DNA from: Lactococcus nasutitermitis
Lineage (GTDB): Bacteria; Bacillota; Bacilli; Lactobacillales; Streptococcaceae
Direction: 5' to 3'
NCBI RefSeq assembly: GCF_018403765.1
Contig: NZ_BOVQ01000004.1
Coordinates: forward strand, 62,001 to 126,000
Length of the DNA: 64,000 nt
The notes below the pieces were generated by a model. It had not been told where the DNA came from and searched no databases. It saw only the letters and a program-made list of their open reading frames with translations. This document shows, in pieces, positions 27,674-36,327 of the stretch; position 1 is the first letter of the stretch, and each line of letters begins with the position of its first letter. A program made the position numbers and the translations under genes.

Positions 27674-28905
27674 TCTTTTAGCTCCTCATGATTATTATTT
27701 TCATCAGAATCTAGCACCTCTTGCACTGCTTCGTGTAAAGCTTCTTCAAATTCTGCTTCTTCTTCGGCTGTTTCTTCTTCTATAACATTAACAAGTCCGA
27801 TTGTTTGTTCATCTTCTTCAACATATTCCTCAATTCGTGCGTCAAATTCTTCTTCACTTTCATTGAGTCGCATAATATGAATGGCTTCTGGTTCAAAGTC
27901 AAGTCCAACTGTTTCTCCAACAATCGCTTTGTGAGTGGAATGGATCAGCCATTCATTACCAAAATCATCATAAGCAACAATCTCATAATGAACACCACGA
28001 AAAAGCTGCGTATTCACTTTGACATTGAATTTTCCTTCATCTGGACGTGTAAATATGAGGTCTTCTGGGCGCAAAACAACTTCAACTGCTTCATTTTTTC
28101 TCATTCCACCATCAACTGCTTCAAATTGTTGTTCATTGAACTCAACAAGATAATCTTTTACCATCTTGCCATTCAAAATATTGGATTCTCCAATAAAATC
28201 GGCGACAAAATGATTGATTGGTTCATCATAAATATCTGTCGGCGTACCTGATTGGACGATTTCGCCTTCATTCATGATGAAAATCCAATCACTCATAGCA
28301 AGGGCTTCTTCTTGGTCATGTGTAACAAAAATAAAAGTGATACCAAGACTTTGCTGAAGTTCTCGGAGTTCATACTGCATATCTTTACGCAGTTTCATAT
28401 CGAGGGCTGAAAGAGATTCATCGAGGAGCAAAACTTTTGGTCGGTCAATAATCGCACGCGCAATAGCGACACGCTGTTTTTGACCACCTGAGAGTTTAAC
28501 AATCGGACGTTTTTCATAGCCAGCCAACTGTACCATTTTCAATGTCTCTGAAACGCGTTGAGCAATTTCTTGTTTGGCAACTCCTTTTATTTTCAAGGCA
28601 AAAGCAACATTATCAAAAACATTCATGTTTGGAAAAAGAGCATAACTTTGAAAGATTGTGTGTACATTTCTCTTATTTGCTGGAATATCGTTGATTCGCT
28701 TACCGTCCAACAAAATATCACCTTTAGTGGCATCAAGCAAACCCGCAATCATATTAAGAATTGTTGATTTTCCTGAGCCTGAAGCACCAAGTAGTGTATA
28801 AAATTTTCCTTCTTCAATTTCAAAATTAACGTCATTGAGAACAACTTGTCCATTGTCTTCATAAATTTTTGATACATTTTTGAATTCGATAATATTTTTT
28901 GTCAC
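27670..28905 (-). CDS. potA: Spermidine/putrescine ABC transporter ATPase PotA with acidic C-terminal tail
   Basis: PotA energises polyamine uptake. Walker [10 protein letters not shown] (about 40), signature [14 protein letters not shown] and Walker [13 protein letters not shown] are complete. It has a TOBE/MOP-like regulatory domain (about 270-345) and then an unusual strongly acidic tail of about 60 residues, rich in Glu, Asp and Ala. The Walker B DES (not DEP) is common in PotA. It is first in the operon. The upstream spacer carries composite palindrome copy C and an inverted-repeat leader. Confidence 0.93.
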   Translation of the reverse strand: MTKNIIEFKNVSKIYEDNGQVVLNDVNFEIEEGKFYTLLGASGSGKSTILNMIAGLLDATKGDILLDGKRINDIPANKRNVHTIFQSYALFPNMNVFDNVAFALKIKGVAKQEIAQRVSETLKMVQLAGYEKRPIVKLSGGQKQRVAIARAIIDRPKVLLLDESLSALDMKLRKDMQYELRELQQSLGITFIFVTHDQEEALAMSDWIFIMNEGEIVQSGTPTDIYDEPINHFVADFIGESNILNGKMVKDYLVEFNEQQFEAVDGGMRKNEAVEVVLRPEDLIFTRPDEGKFNVKVNTQLFRGVHYEIVAYDDFGNEWLIHSTHKAIVGETVGLDFEPEAIHIMRLNESEEEFDARIEEYVEEDEQTIGLVNVIEEETAEEEAEFEEALHEAVQEVLDSDENNNHEELKE

Positions 28906-28940
28906 TTTTTCATTTGTCCTTTTTGTCTTTTTACTATTAT

Positions 28941-29038
28941 TTTTTTGACAGAACTGCCGTAGGGACTAGAGAATTTATTCTCAGCCTTCTCGGACAGAGT
29001 GAACTTACAACAACGTTATAAGTTCACTCTGTCAAAAA
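28941..29038. repeat. Composite palindromic element, longest form (copy C)
   Basis: TTTTTTGACAGAACTGCC, then GTAGGGACTAGAGAATTTATTCTCA, then GCCTTCTCGGACAGAGTGAAC with a GTGAACTTACAAC hairpin, ending CTCTGTCAAAAA. It contains both internal modules seen singly in copies A and B. It is upstream of potA. Confidence 0.85.
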
Positions 29039-29044
29039 CTTTTT

Positions 29045-29160
29045 TGTCACTTTTCATGAAAAAATTCATGTCAGCTGATGTAAAAACATCAACTAAAAAT
29101 ATTTACAGAAAAACTATTCCTCTAGCTGACCTGCAAATCAATTTTCAAAAACTCAACTCA
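29045..29160 (-). promoter_or_regulatory. Structured potA upstream region
   Basis: On the minus strand GTCAGCT and AGCTGAC pair across ~45 nt, competing with an inner hairpin GATGT-TTTT-ACATC, and a further TTCATG-AAAAAAT-CATGAA hairpin follows. No clear -35/-10 or known riboswitch is recognised. It may be the potA leader. Confidence 0.4.
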
Positions 29161-29440
29161 GCAGTTTACTAGCAAATTAAGCATACAAAAAACCAAGCAT
29201 AGTATCACTTGGTTGCATTTCAATCTTTCATTTTCCGCTCAAAAGAGCAGCTTTTATCCAGTTCAGAGTCTATACAGCAGAAGAACTTTTAATACTCTTA
29301 TTGATGCGCGCAAGCGTGTTTTTCTTGGGTGAAGCCTAGCTGGCTTCATAGTTGGAAATCTCCAACTAATCAATAAGGCAACGAAAAGTCGCCAATTTCG
29401 GCTTTTGACCCGGCTGTCCGTCTGGCCTTGGCTCTTTAAC

Positions 29441-29462
29441 TTTTTGACAATTCTGTCAAAAA
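29441..29462. repeat. Dispersed palindrome within the putative RNA gene (1)
   Basis: TTTTGACAATTCTGTCAAAA, the same central AATT variant as the copy before leuA. Confidence 0.8.
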
Positions 29463-29474
29463 CTTTTTTACTTA

Positions 29475-29490
29475 CTGACAGAACTGTCAG
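29475..29490. repeat. Dispersed palindrome core within the putative RNA gene (2)
   Basis: CTGACAGAACTGTCAG: perfect core with a changed outer base pair, 12 bp from the previous copy. Confidence 0.7.
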
Positions 29491-29535
29491 CATTTTAAAA
29501 GCGGTCAAATCTTCCACTTTTAGCAGAATACACTT

Positions 29536-29564
29536 ATTATAACTTATTTAGCTTCAAATTTCAA
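29536..29564 (-). promoter_or_regulatory. Strong promoter of the putative RNA gene
   Basis: TTGAAA (29559-29564), exactly 17 bp, TATAAT (29536-29541) on the minus strand. Confidence 0.8.
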
Positions 29565-29641
29565 GGGCACTTTATTTCAAATACAAAAAATTCTTATGAC
29601 CACTTTCTTAGTTTTACTCTTGATATCACAAAAATCAAAAT

Positions 29642-30286
29642 CTAGTTACTCTCTGATTCCTCTAATAAAAATTCTTCTTTCTTAGCCTGTTCAAAACGTT
29701 CAACAACGGAGGCTGAAGAAGAAAATTGTGCATTTGATGGCAATGATTTATACAACTCTAAAGCTTCTGCCAAATCGTGCGCCTTCCCCTCTTTTAAATA
29801 AGTCATCAACATATCAACAGTAGGAATTTTCAAGTATTCTTTCTCAAGTGGAACTTTTTCAAATATATCTGTAGTGACATTCCCCTCAGTCTCTTGAATA
29901 ATCTGTACTTTTTGTGTTTCAAATTTTGGGAAAAGTTTTCTTTGTTTTACTTTTTTACCAGCAGGCAGATAATCTCGATACCACAAATACTTAAATATCA
30001 TATTAAGCATTATCCCAAGTGTCCAAGTAATAAAACCTGCACCAAACATTCTTATAAATGCTGTACTCGCTTGCGTCGATTGCACACTTGACCCAACTAA
30101 TCCACTTCCCCCTATAACATAACCAACAAGTAAAACCACAGGCAAAACCAAACAAGCAATAAGCGCTTGCCGATTGATTAGTTTATTTACTCCATATTCA
30201 AATTCTCTTTTTAAATCATTAATTCTAAAGATACTCCGCTCTAAACTCTCGAGAGCGTCCATTAGTTGCACGAAATATTCTATCAT
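29642..30286 (-). CDS. Membrane protein of unknown function, partner of the lectin-like surface protein
   Basis: The 214 residues begin with an amphipathic N-terminus, followed by two hydrophobic helices (about 41-60 and 77-98) separated by a Gly/Ser/Gln-rich loop. A long charged cytoplasmic-type C-terminus (about 105-214) follows, containing basic KKVKQRK next to the second helix and acidic stretches at the end. The gene starts 12 bp after the lectin-like protein's stop in the same direction, so they are probably co-transcribed. I do not recognise the family. A role in assembly or retention of the upstream surface protein is only a guess. Confidence 0.6.
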   Translation of the reverse strand: MIEYFVQLMDALESLERSIFRINDLKREFEYGVNKLINRQALIACLVLPVVLLVGYVIGGSGLVGSSVQSTQASTAFIRMFGAGFITWTLGIMLNMIFKYLWYRDYLPAGKKVKQRKLFPKFETQKVQIIQETEGNVTTDIFEKVPLEKEYLKIPTVDMLMTYLKEGKAHDLAEALELYKSLPSNAQFSSSASVVERFEQAKKEEFLLEESESN

Positions 30287-30298
30287 GTTTAGAAGCTC

Positions 30299-32590
30299 CT
30301 ATTTTTCAACATCATCGTCATCTTTTTTTCTTTTCTTGCCAAATATGAAAAGCAAAAATCCAGCTGGCAAAAAGCGTTGTAATAAAGTCCATGCCATTCC
30401 AGAAATAACAAATCCCATAGCAGTTCCACCAATTCCAGCAGTTTCTACTTCAACCGCATGAACAAATTTTGCATGAGCGATGCTACTTTTTGAAATATTC
30501 TTTCCTGAACTTTTAGTTGTTTTAGTCTTTTTCTGCTGACTGTTGACCGTTTTCTCAGTAGTTTGAGCAGTAGTTGATGATCTCGGAGTATTTGAATTTG
30601 TTTTTGCCTTTGTAGTACTGGCTTTGCTCGAACTTGTTTTGGCTGGCTGAGAAACAACTTGAGGCTTGAAAGTCGCCTTACTTGAACTCGCAGCCGCTAC
30701 AGCAGTATTTCCCCCTGAGGAACTTGAGGAACTCTTAATTGGATGATTACTCTTCGGTGTTACCACAACTTTTTTCCAAACCACATAGTTTATCGTTGTC
30801 AGAGTGATATCTCCATTATTTGCTGTAGTACTTGACTGCTCTGACTTTTTCGTATTTGAAGAACGTACATAACCCTTTATATCACTGAGAGCATTCCCTG
30901 CTTCATCAACATTCACAGTCTTCGCCACCACATTTTGAACTATTTTATGCCAAACATTTGTTTTGCTAATCATAATACTGACATCGCCATTTTGAGCCAC
31001 AGTAGATGTTCTAACCGGACTTCCTGTAGAAATCAACTTATAACCATCTGTATTAGAAATAGTATCGCCAGCATCATTGACATTTTTTATAACATTTGTA
31101 GTCGTCGTTATTGGTTTATGCCAGATTACAGTTGTAGTAACCGTTGTTTCAGTATCACCACTATCATCAGTTGCTATCGTGGCGCTACTAGAACTTGAAG
31201 AAACTTGTACATAACCTGTTGTACTATCAAGCACATTGCCATTATCCTCTTTATTGATAGTCACATTTTTAACCGTATTAACAGGTATTTTACTATAATA
31301 AACATTGATTTGATTTGCATCCTCAGCATTATTAGCGACTAATACAGAAGCACCACCTGCGTAATCATAACCAGAAATTTTAGCTGCTGCATAACTATAT
31401 GAATTTTCTCCAGTCTGACCAGTCATGCTCGTTGGCGAATCAACTGTAATCGTATCTCCAACATTTGCCTCAATTGTCGAAGAATCAGCAATCGTCTTAC
31501 CAGTGGCTTCATCAATATAATTAACTTTTACGGAGTTACTTCCTTTGTGTGCAGAAAAAGTACTTCCATTATTAGCAAAAGTCATCGTACTATAGTTTCC
31601 ACCCGTTGCCCCAATCACTCCAAGAGACAATGAACGCTCTGGTACCGTTATTTTCTCAAAAATAGTAGTTGTCTCTCCCTGACTTGGAATCAAAGGTGTC
31701 ACAGAATAAACCAAGGTTCCAGTAATAGTTCCATCACTATTAACAACAGGATTTTCCCAAGAAAATGTCATATTTTCGGAAATAGTATTATCTTTATAGT
31801 TACCATCAGAAATCATTTCCCCAGCGTCTGGAGCTGCAGCGGCCGCATAATTTTCACCAGTAATCAACTTCCCAGAAGCGTCTGTTTGTCGTATAGAAAT
31901 TCCATCCGCACCACCACGATTATCACCAAAAATATTATTGTTAATCGTCTGGCCTGGTATCACATTATCTACACCATTTTTACCAATATTAGAATAAAAA
32001 TCTCGTCCAGCAAAAATAGAATTTTCCAATCCACCAATTCCCAAATATTGACCTACTGCATCTGCTGAATTATTCTCCAGATTAGAAGCAATATCATCCG
32101 TAGATTCGGGAGTTAAGATAAATCCCAAAGAGTCTCCGGCGTCCATGGCATTTCCTTTATATCCAACTCCACCATTAACAGTGACACCAAAAACTCCTGA
32201 AAAGCTGATTGGATAAGCCATATCAAGTGCACCCTGAAAAAGTCCTAATCCTGCACTCTTTCCTACATTCTGTACCAATGTTGTTGAAAAATTATCAGTC
32301 GTAGCTGTTGTATCCAAAGCATTTCCAGATACTTTCCACAGATTAGGATTGGCAATATCTGTAGTCGTATAAACATGATTGCCCGTATCAACTGTATTCC
32401 CTGGACTGAGCGAAGAAACAGTATCAGCATCAATTTTATTGATTTTTAAAAAATCACTCGAACTATTAGCCGTTCCTACAACTGATAGACTTGCAAGAAC
32501 CAAGCCACTTAAAAGCAAGCTTGTTACAATTCTAGCATGGTATTTTTTAGTCATGTTGTTATCTTTCATTCGCTTTAAATTATTCCTCAT
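30299..32590 (-). CDS. L-type lectin/MucBP surface protein with membrane-spanning C-terminus
   Basis: About 763 residues. A signal peptide (LLLSGLVLASLSVVGTANS) precedes an L-type lectin-like domain (about 50-345, with DSLGFILTPE and GGADGISIRQ). A MucBP-like unit follows (VKVNYIDEATGKTIADSSTIE, about 355-440), then three tandem ~57-residue repeats each ending in VWHK or VWKK, a Ser/Thr/Lys linker, and a terminal hydrophobic helix with KKRKKDD. There is no LPXTG, so it appears membrane-anchored. The start is uncertain: ATGs at 32590, 32569 and 32554 all lack a strong ribosome site. Confidence 0.78.
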   Translation of the reverse strand: MRNNLKRMKDNNMTKKYHARIVTSLLLSGLVLASLSVVGTANSSSDFLKINKIDADTVSSLSPGNTVDTGNHVYTTTDIANPNLWKVSGNALDTTATTDNFSTTLVQNVGKSAGLGLFQGALDMAYPISFSGVFGVTVNGGVGYKGNAMDAGDSLGFILTPESTDDIASNLENNSADAVGQYLGIGGLENSIFAGRDFYSNIGKNGVDNVIPGQTINNNIFGDNRGGADGISIRQTDASGKLITGENYAAAAAPDAGEMISDGNYKDNTISENMTFSWENPVVNSDGTITGTLVYSVTPLIPSQGETTTIFEKITVPERSLSLGVIGATGGNYSTMTFANNGSTFSAHKGSNSVKVNYIDEATGKTIADSSTIEANVGDTITVDSPTSMTGQTGENSYSYAAAKISGYDYAGGASVLVANNAEDANQINVYYSKIPVNTVKNVTINKEDNGNVLDSTTGYVQVSSSSSSATIATDDSGDTETTVTTTVIWHKPITTTTNVIKNVNDAGDTISNTDGYKLISTGSPVRTSTVAQNGDVSIMISKTNVWHKIVQNVVAKTVNVDEAGNALSDIKGYVRSSNTKKSEQSSTTANNGDITLTTINYVVWKKVVVTPKSNHPIKSSSSSSGGNTAVAAASSSKATFKPQVVSQPAKTSSSKASTTKAKTNSNTPRSSTTAQTTEKTVNSQQKKTKTTKSSGKNISKSSIAHAKFVHAVEVETAGIGGTAMGFVISGMAWTLLQRFLPAGFLLFIFGKKRKKDDDDVEK

Positions 32591-32630
32591 TTATACAAAA
32601 TAAATTTTTTAAAGAACCTTTGTATTTTAT

Positions 32631-32659
32631 ATTATACACTGATATAACAATTTTTTCAA
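32631..32659 (-). promoter_or_regulatory. Promoter of the lectin-like gene
   Basis: TTGAAA (32654-32659), 17-bp spacer, TATAAT (32631-32636) on the minus strand, ~34 bp before the first candidate ATG. Confidence 0.75.
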
Positions 32660-32734
32660 TAGTATTTTCTCGAAATTTGCTATTTTGTCAATATATTTTA
32701 CAATAAAATCCCTTAGTGAAGTCTCTCACTATTA

Positions 32735-32765
32735 TAAAAAATACGGATTTATCAAAAATCCGTAT
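32735..32765 (-). terminator. Terminator after the glycosyltransferase remnant
   Basis: ATACGGATTT-loop-AAATCCGTAT (10-bp perfect stem) followed by T run on the minus strand. Confidence 0.8.
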
Positions 32766-32780
32766 ATAAAGTAAAAAAAT

Positions 32781-33083
32781 CTACTTTTTCTCTTTAATGA
32801 CATATATTGGACAATTTTTACTTTCACGAAATATTTCACTAAGATATTTTCTAATAATTCCCAACATCAACAATGTAAATCCAAAACAGAACAGCATAAT
32901 AATCGTTGACGTCCAGCCAGATACTGAAGTACGAAAAAACTGTCGAATAATCAAAATAATAATCGCCAAAAAGTCAAAAACAATAACCGCAAAACCCGAA
33001 TAAGTCGCTAGATTGAGCGCTGCATCTGAAAAACCAATAAATCCCTCGTGATTGCCATAAGGCACATATTCTTTTTGATAATT
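32781..33083 (-). pseudogene. C-terminal remnant of a GtrB-like (GT2) membrane glycosyltransferase
   Basis: About 100 codons match the end of bactoprenol glucosyltransferase-type proteins: YGNHEGFIGFSDAALNLATYSGF, two hydrophobic helices, the SGWTS turn, and EIFRESKNCPIYVIKE. A full-length enzyme would have about 310 residues. Here the frame is closed upstream by a TAG at 33084-33086, and the catalytic N-terminal GT-A domain is absent. A GTG at 33065 could start a 94-residue fragment, but no ribosome site is seen. Most likely it is a decaying gene. Confidence 0.75.
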
Positions 33084-33089
33084 CTATTT

Positions 33090-33716
33090 TTATGAAAGTG
33101 CTACTTCAACTAATTGTTTTGCTGTTTTTTTAATTTTTATTTTTCCCGAAAATTTTTCATTTATACGGCTGATAAAGCCATCAAGCTTATCATTGTCAAT
33201 GAATAAATCCAGTTTGACTTCTGTGAGAAATTTACTATTAGCCATCTCTATATGTTCTGCAAGTAAGAAATGCTGTAAGGAGTCAAATAAAGAGTAATCC
33301 AATGTAAGAGTAAGTCCTTGCTGTTCAACGCGCTGTACCAGCCCGGTCACTTCTATGGCATGGTTAAGTACACCCGAATATGCTCTTATTAAACCTCCTG
33401 TCCCAAGTTTAACTCCACCAAAATAACGTGTTATAACAGCGCAAGTATTGATAATTTGTTTCTTTTTCAAAATTTCTAACATAGGAACACCAGCAGTTCC
33501 AGAAGGTTCTCCATCATCACTTGTTCTTTGGATTTCTTGTTGTTCACCCAATGTGTAGGCTGAACAGTTATGATTAGCTTTCCAATGTTCTTTTTTTACT
33601 GCTGAAATAAACTCACGCGCTTCTTCTTCATTTTCTATACGTTTCAGATAACAAATAAAACGCGATTTTTTTATTTCTTCTTCGTTGATACTATCAGATT
33701 TTATTGTAATGCGCAT
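33090..33716 (-). CDS. IMPACT family protein YigZ/YvyE
   Basis: The 208 residues start at the ATG on 33716 (MRITIKSDS), six bases after GGAG. The next ATG upstream and the ORF start at 33749 fit less well. An N-terminal UPF0029 domain contains KKSRFICYL, NCSAYTLG, DDGEPSGTAGVPML and RYFGGVKLGTGGLIRAY, all typical. A smaller C-terminal ferredoxin-like domain follows. Function in bacteria is unclear; eukaryotic IMPACT regulates Gcn2. Confidence 0.88.
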   Translation of the reverse strand: MRITIKSDSINEEEIKKSRFICYLKRIENEEEAREFISAVKKEHWKANHNCSAYTLGEQQEIQRTSDDGEPSGTAGVPMLEILKKKQIINTCAVITRYFGGVKLGTGGLIRAYSGVLNHAIEVTGLVQRVEQQGLTLTLDYSLFDSLQHFLLAEHIEMANSKFLTEVKLDLFIDNDKLDGFISRINEKFSGKIKIKKTAKQLVEVALS

Positions 33717-33735
33717 CATTATCTCCAATTTCGAT

Positions 33736-33766
33736 AAAATAAAAGCCAAGTTTGCACTCAGCTTTT
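33736..33766 (-). terminator. Terminator after tRNA-Gln
   Basis: As RNA, AAAAGCUGAGU pairs with ACUUGGCUUUU over 11 bp with two wobble pairs, followed by AUUUU. It sits 5 bp after the tRNA. Confidence 0.65.
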
Positions 33767-33771
33767 CCTGA

Positions 33772-33842
33772 CTGGGATAGCAGGATTCGAACCTACGTTA
33801 ACGGATTCAGAGTCCGCTTTCCTACCACTAGAAGATATCCCA
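33772..33842 (-). tRNA. tRNA-Gln (CTG anticodon)
   Basis: A 71-nt cloverleaf can be folded: acceptor TGGGATA with TATCCCA, D arm containing TAGTGGTA, anticodon arm GCGGA-CTCTGAA-TCCGT giving anticodon CTG, and T arm GTAGG-TTCGAAT-CCTGC. U1-A72 and discriminator G73 are typical of Gram-positive tRNA-Gln. CCA is not encoded. The gene is divergent from comFA, and its 5' end is ~50 bp from the comFA competence box. Confidence 0.93.
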
Positions 33843-33892
33843 AAGCATCTTTAACAGAAATATTATATCATAACTTGTTACCTTTTTCCAGA

Positions 33893-33903
33893 AATTACGT
33901 ATA
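33893..33903 (+). promoter_or_regulatory. Putative competence (ComX) box before comFA
   Basis: AATTACGTATA, identical to the string before radC and one base from the known TACGAATA cin-box, with a T-rich tract upstream. Only seven bases separate the box from the comFA ATG, so transcription should begin at or near the start codon. Confidence 0.65.
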
Positions 33904-33910
33904 TTTAAGT

Positions 33911-35173
33911 ATGGAAAACTTTTATGGACGTTTCTTACTCAAAAAAGAATTATCAACTTTAGATGATGACACTGATTTTATTAAAATTGAAGGAATGGAT
34001 AATATTTCTCTGACCAAAATAAAATGCAATCGTTGTGGAACTATTCATGAAAAAAAGCAAGTTCTACTTCCAATTCATGCTTACTATTGTCCAACTTGTA
34101 TAAACTTAGGAAGAGTACGTTCTGATGAATATCTATATTTTCTCCCGCAACAAGACTTTCCCAGACAACAAGCGCTTCGATGGAAAGGGACATTAACAAC
34201 TTATCAAGAAGAAATTTCGGAACAATTAGTTAAAACTATTGTTTCTCCACGTCAGATACTTGTACAAGCTGTTACTGGAGCAGGAAAAACAGAAATGATT
34301 TATCAAGCCGTAGCAGAATATTTAAAAAATGGAAAAAGTATTGGCATTGCTTCTCCGCGTATTGATGTGTGCATTGAGCTTTATAAACGTTTTTCACGTG
34401 ATTTTTCCTGTAAAATTTCCCTACTTCATGGTAAAAGTGAACCATATTCTCGTGCTCCGATAGTCATTTGTACAACACATCAACTTTTACGTTTTCGTGA
34501 AGCTTTTGACTTACTCATCATTGATGAGGTTGATGCTTTTCCTTTTGATGATAATGCTATGCTCTATTTTGCAGCAAACAATGCACGAAAAACTGATTCA
34601 AGTTTAATATATCTCACAGCCACCTCAACAGAAAAATTAGAAAAACAAATAAAATCTGGTGACATTCAAAAATTACAACTTGTCCATCGTTTTCACGGAC
34701 AAGCTCTTGTACTTCCTGAGTTTATCTGGTATACAAAAATGATGAAGTTAATCATAAAACAAAGAAAAAGTAAATTTCCTTTACTCATTTTTATCCCTGA
34801 AATTGACTTTGGTAAGCAATTTACACAGGATTTACAGAAAAAATTGCCCAATGAAAATATTGCTTTTGTGGCTTCTAGTAGTGAAAACCGACTTGAGGCC
34901 GTAGAAAATTTCAGAATAGGAAAAACAACTATTCTCATCAGTACAACAATTCTTGAACGAGGCGTTACTTTTCCTAAAGTTGACGTTTTTGTGATAAAAG
35001 CAGAACATAAAAACTTTACAAAATCTACATTGATACAAATAGCTGGGCGCGCTGGACGAGCTATTGAACGCCCCACAGGTTTAGTTTATTTCTTTCATGA
35101 AGGGAAAACCAGAGCAATGATAACAACTTGTCAAGAAATTAAAGCAATAAATAAAGCAGGAGGATTTTTATGA
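33911..35173 (+). CDS. comFA: Competence DNA translocase ATPase ComFA
   Basis: ComFA is a superfamily 2 helicase-like ATPase that helps pull single-stranded DNA in during transformation. The 420 residues have a four-cysteine zinc finger (CNRCG and CPTC, about 38-65), Walker A VTGAGKTE, DEVD Walker B (LLIIDEVDAF), LTATST motif III and the QIAGRAGRA motif VI. I use the ATG at 33911 (MENFYGRFLLKK). The frame upstream runs across the tRNA gene. No ribosome site is visible, in keeping with a leaderless transcript. It overlaps comFC by four bases. Confidence 0.93.
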   Translation: MENFYGRFLLKKELSTLDDDTDFIKIEGMDNISLTKIKCNRCGTIHEKKQVLLPIHAYYCPTCINLGRVRSDEYLYFLPQQDFPRQQALRWKGTLTTYQEEISEQLVKTIVSPRQILVQAVTGAGKTEMIYQAVAEYLKNGKSIGIASPRIDVCIELYKRFSRDFSCKISLLHGKSEPYSRAPIVICTTHQLLRFREAFDLLIIDEVDAFPFDDNAMLYFAANNARKTDSSLIYLTATSTEKLEKQIKSGDIQKLQLVHRFHGQALVLPEFIWYTKMMKLIIKQRKSKFPLLIFIPEIDFGKQFTQDLQKKLPNENIAFVASSSENRLEAVENFRIGKTTILISTTILERGVTFPKVDVFVIKAEHKNFTKSTLIQIAGRAGRAIERPTGLVYFFHEGKTRAMITTCQEIKAINKAGGFL

Positions 35174-35817
35174 AATGTTTACTCTGTGAACGAGAAACGC
35201 AGCAAACCATTAAGTTTCATGAACTTTTTTTATTTAAAAATCCTCAAAACTTTATTTGTAGTCTTTGCGAGCAAAGTTTTGAAAAAATATCGGATAAACA
35301 TTGTCCTCGTTGTTATAAGTCTGGTTCTGATGAAATTTGTAAAGATTGTATTTTATGGGAAAAACAAGGAAAGATTATTCAACATCATGCCATCTTTCAA
35401 TATAATACTGCGATGAAAGAATTTTTTAGTCAATACAAATTTATGGGAGATTACCGACTGCATCAAGTCTTCCAAGCTTATTTTAAATATTTGAAAAAAT
35501 ATGGCACAATCGTTCCTATTCCTTTAAGTGAAAAAGGTTATCAACTGCGCGGTTTTAATCAAGTATCGGCTTTTTTAGCTGATTTACCCAGTGAAGAACT
35601 TCTTTTAAAAAAAGAGAGTGTTGCCCAATCTTCTCTCTCACGTCAAGAACGTTTAACATCTAAAAATGTCTTTTCACTAAAGGAAAATATAAAAATACCA
35701 AAAAAAGTTATTCTTGTTGACGATATCTATACAACAGGAGCAACTTTGCAGCACGCTATCGAAGTTCTTTGTGATGCTGGTGTTGAAGATATTAAAACCT
35801 TTTCTTTATGTCGTTAA
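35170..35817 (+). CDS. comFC: Competence protein ComFC, phosphoribosyltransferase-like
   Basis: The 215 residues begin with a cysteine zinc-binding part (CLLC, CSLC, CPRC and CKDC pairs within the first 60). A PRTase domain follows with the PRPP loop KVILVDDIYTTGATL near residue 180 and LRGFNQ upstream. ComFC is needed for efficient transformation. It is translationally coupled to comFA. Confidence 0.93.
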   Translation: MKCLLCERETQQTIKFHELFLFKNPQNFICSLCEQSFEKISDKHCPRCYKSGSDEICKDCILWEKQGKIIQHHAIFQYNTAMKEFFSQYKFMGDYRLHQVFQAYFKYLKKYGTIVPIPLSEKGYQLRGFNQVSAFLADLPSEELLLKKESVAQSSLSRQERLTSKNVFSLKENIKIPKKVILVDDIYTTGATLQHAIEVLCDAGVEDIKTFSLCR

Positions 35818-35824
35818 CATAAGA

Positions 35825-35858
35825 AAACAAGCAACTTCTTTAAATAAGTCACTTGTTT
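35825..35858. terminator. Bidirectional terminator between comFC and dgkA
   Basis: AAACAAG with CTTGTTT, plus inner ACTT with AAGT, flanked by A and T runs, between convergent genes. Confidence 0.75.
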
Positions 35859-35862
35859 ATTT

Positions 35863-36327
35863 TTAGTGAAAGATAAATTGCCATATTTTTGGAATAAAAA
35901 CAAAAATTCCTACCACTACAGCAAATCCCGAAATTACCAGTACTGCTCCTGCTGCCATATCTTTCGCACGTTTTGCTCGCATATGGAAATTATAATCAGC
36001 TGCTAAATCTACAACATTTTCAATGGCAGAGTTAAAAAGTTCTGCCATAAAGACAAGAAAAATAGAGAGGAACAAAAATAGCCAATCTGTAGTTGAAACA
36101 TGAAAAAAAACACCAGCAATAATAGCAATAACACCAGAAATAGCGTGTTTTCGCATATTTCTTTCCTGTTTAAAAGCTGTCCAAATACCTGTCAATGCAA
36201 ATTCAAGACTTGAGAGTAAATTAGTATTTTTCCAACGGTCTCGAACATTTTTAGTTGGTACTTTTCCTTTACTAAAATCCTTCTTATCGAAAATCTTTAA
36301 ATCCTTATCGTGTGAGTCCATAGGCAC
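35863..36327 (-). CDS. dgkA: Undecaprenol/diacylglycerol kinase
   Basis: This membrane kinase phosphorylates undecaprenol for cell-wall lipid carrier supply. About 110 C-terminal residues form the DgkA domain with three helices and the signature [36 protein letters not shown] and [12 protein letters not shown] polar N-terminal extension of ~38 residues precedes it. The start is a GTG at 36327, seven bases after GGAG, overlapping ybeY by 23 bp. The phoH-ybeY-dgkA order is conserved in Firmicutes. Confidence 0.92.
   Translation of the reverse strand: MPMDSHDKDLKIFDKKDFSKGKVPTKNVRDRWKNTNLLSSLEFALTGIWTAFKQERNMRKHAISGVIAIIAGVFFHVSTTDWLFLFLSIFLVFMAELFNSAIENVVDLAADYNFHMRAKRAKDMAAGAVLVISGFAVVVGIFVFIPKIWQFIFH

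Larger units (their letters stand above)
29187..29530 (-). ncRNA. Putative structured RNA gene with its own promoter and terminator
   Basis: A near-consensus promoter (29536-29564) and a terminator (AACCAAG-loop-CTTGGTT plus T run, 29187-29214) delimit a ~340-nt minus-strand unit. Inside are tandem hairpins TAGTTGGA-GATT-TCCAACTA and GAAGCC-AGCTA-GGCTTC, a GCTC-TTTT-GAGC hairpin, and two palindrome copies near the 5' end. The only ORF (GTG at 29517, 84 codons) has no ribosome site and looks non-protein-like. It does not show RNase P, tmRNA, SRP RNA or T-box hallmarks. It might also be a leader terminated ahead of pot. Confidence 0.5.

Noticed and set aside
29263-29517. 84-residue ORF upstream of potA
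   Set aside because: GTG start without ribosome site, composition unlike a real protein, and two dispersed palindromes plus RNA-like hairpins inside it. It is better explained as part of a transcribed non-coding unit.
33752-33910. Extended N-terminus for ComFA from 33752
   Set aside because: This stretch is antisense to the tRNA-Gln gene and overlaps the competence box, so the start at 33911 is preferred.
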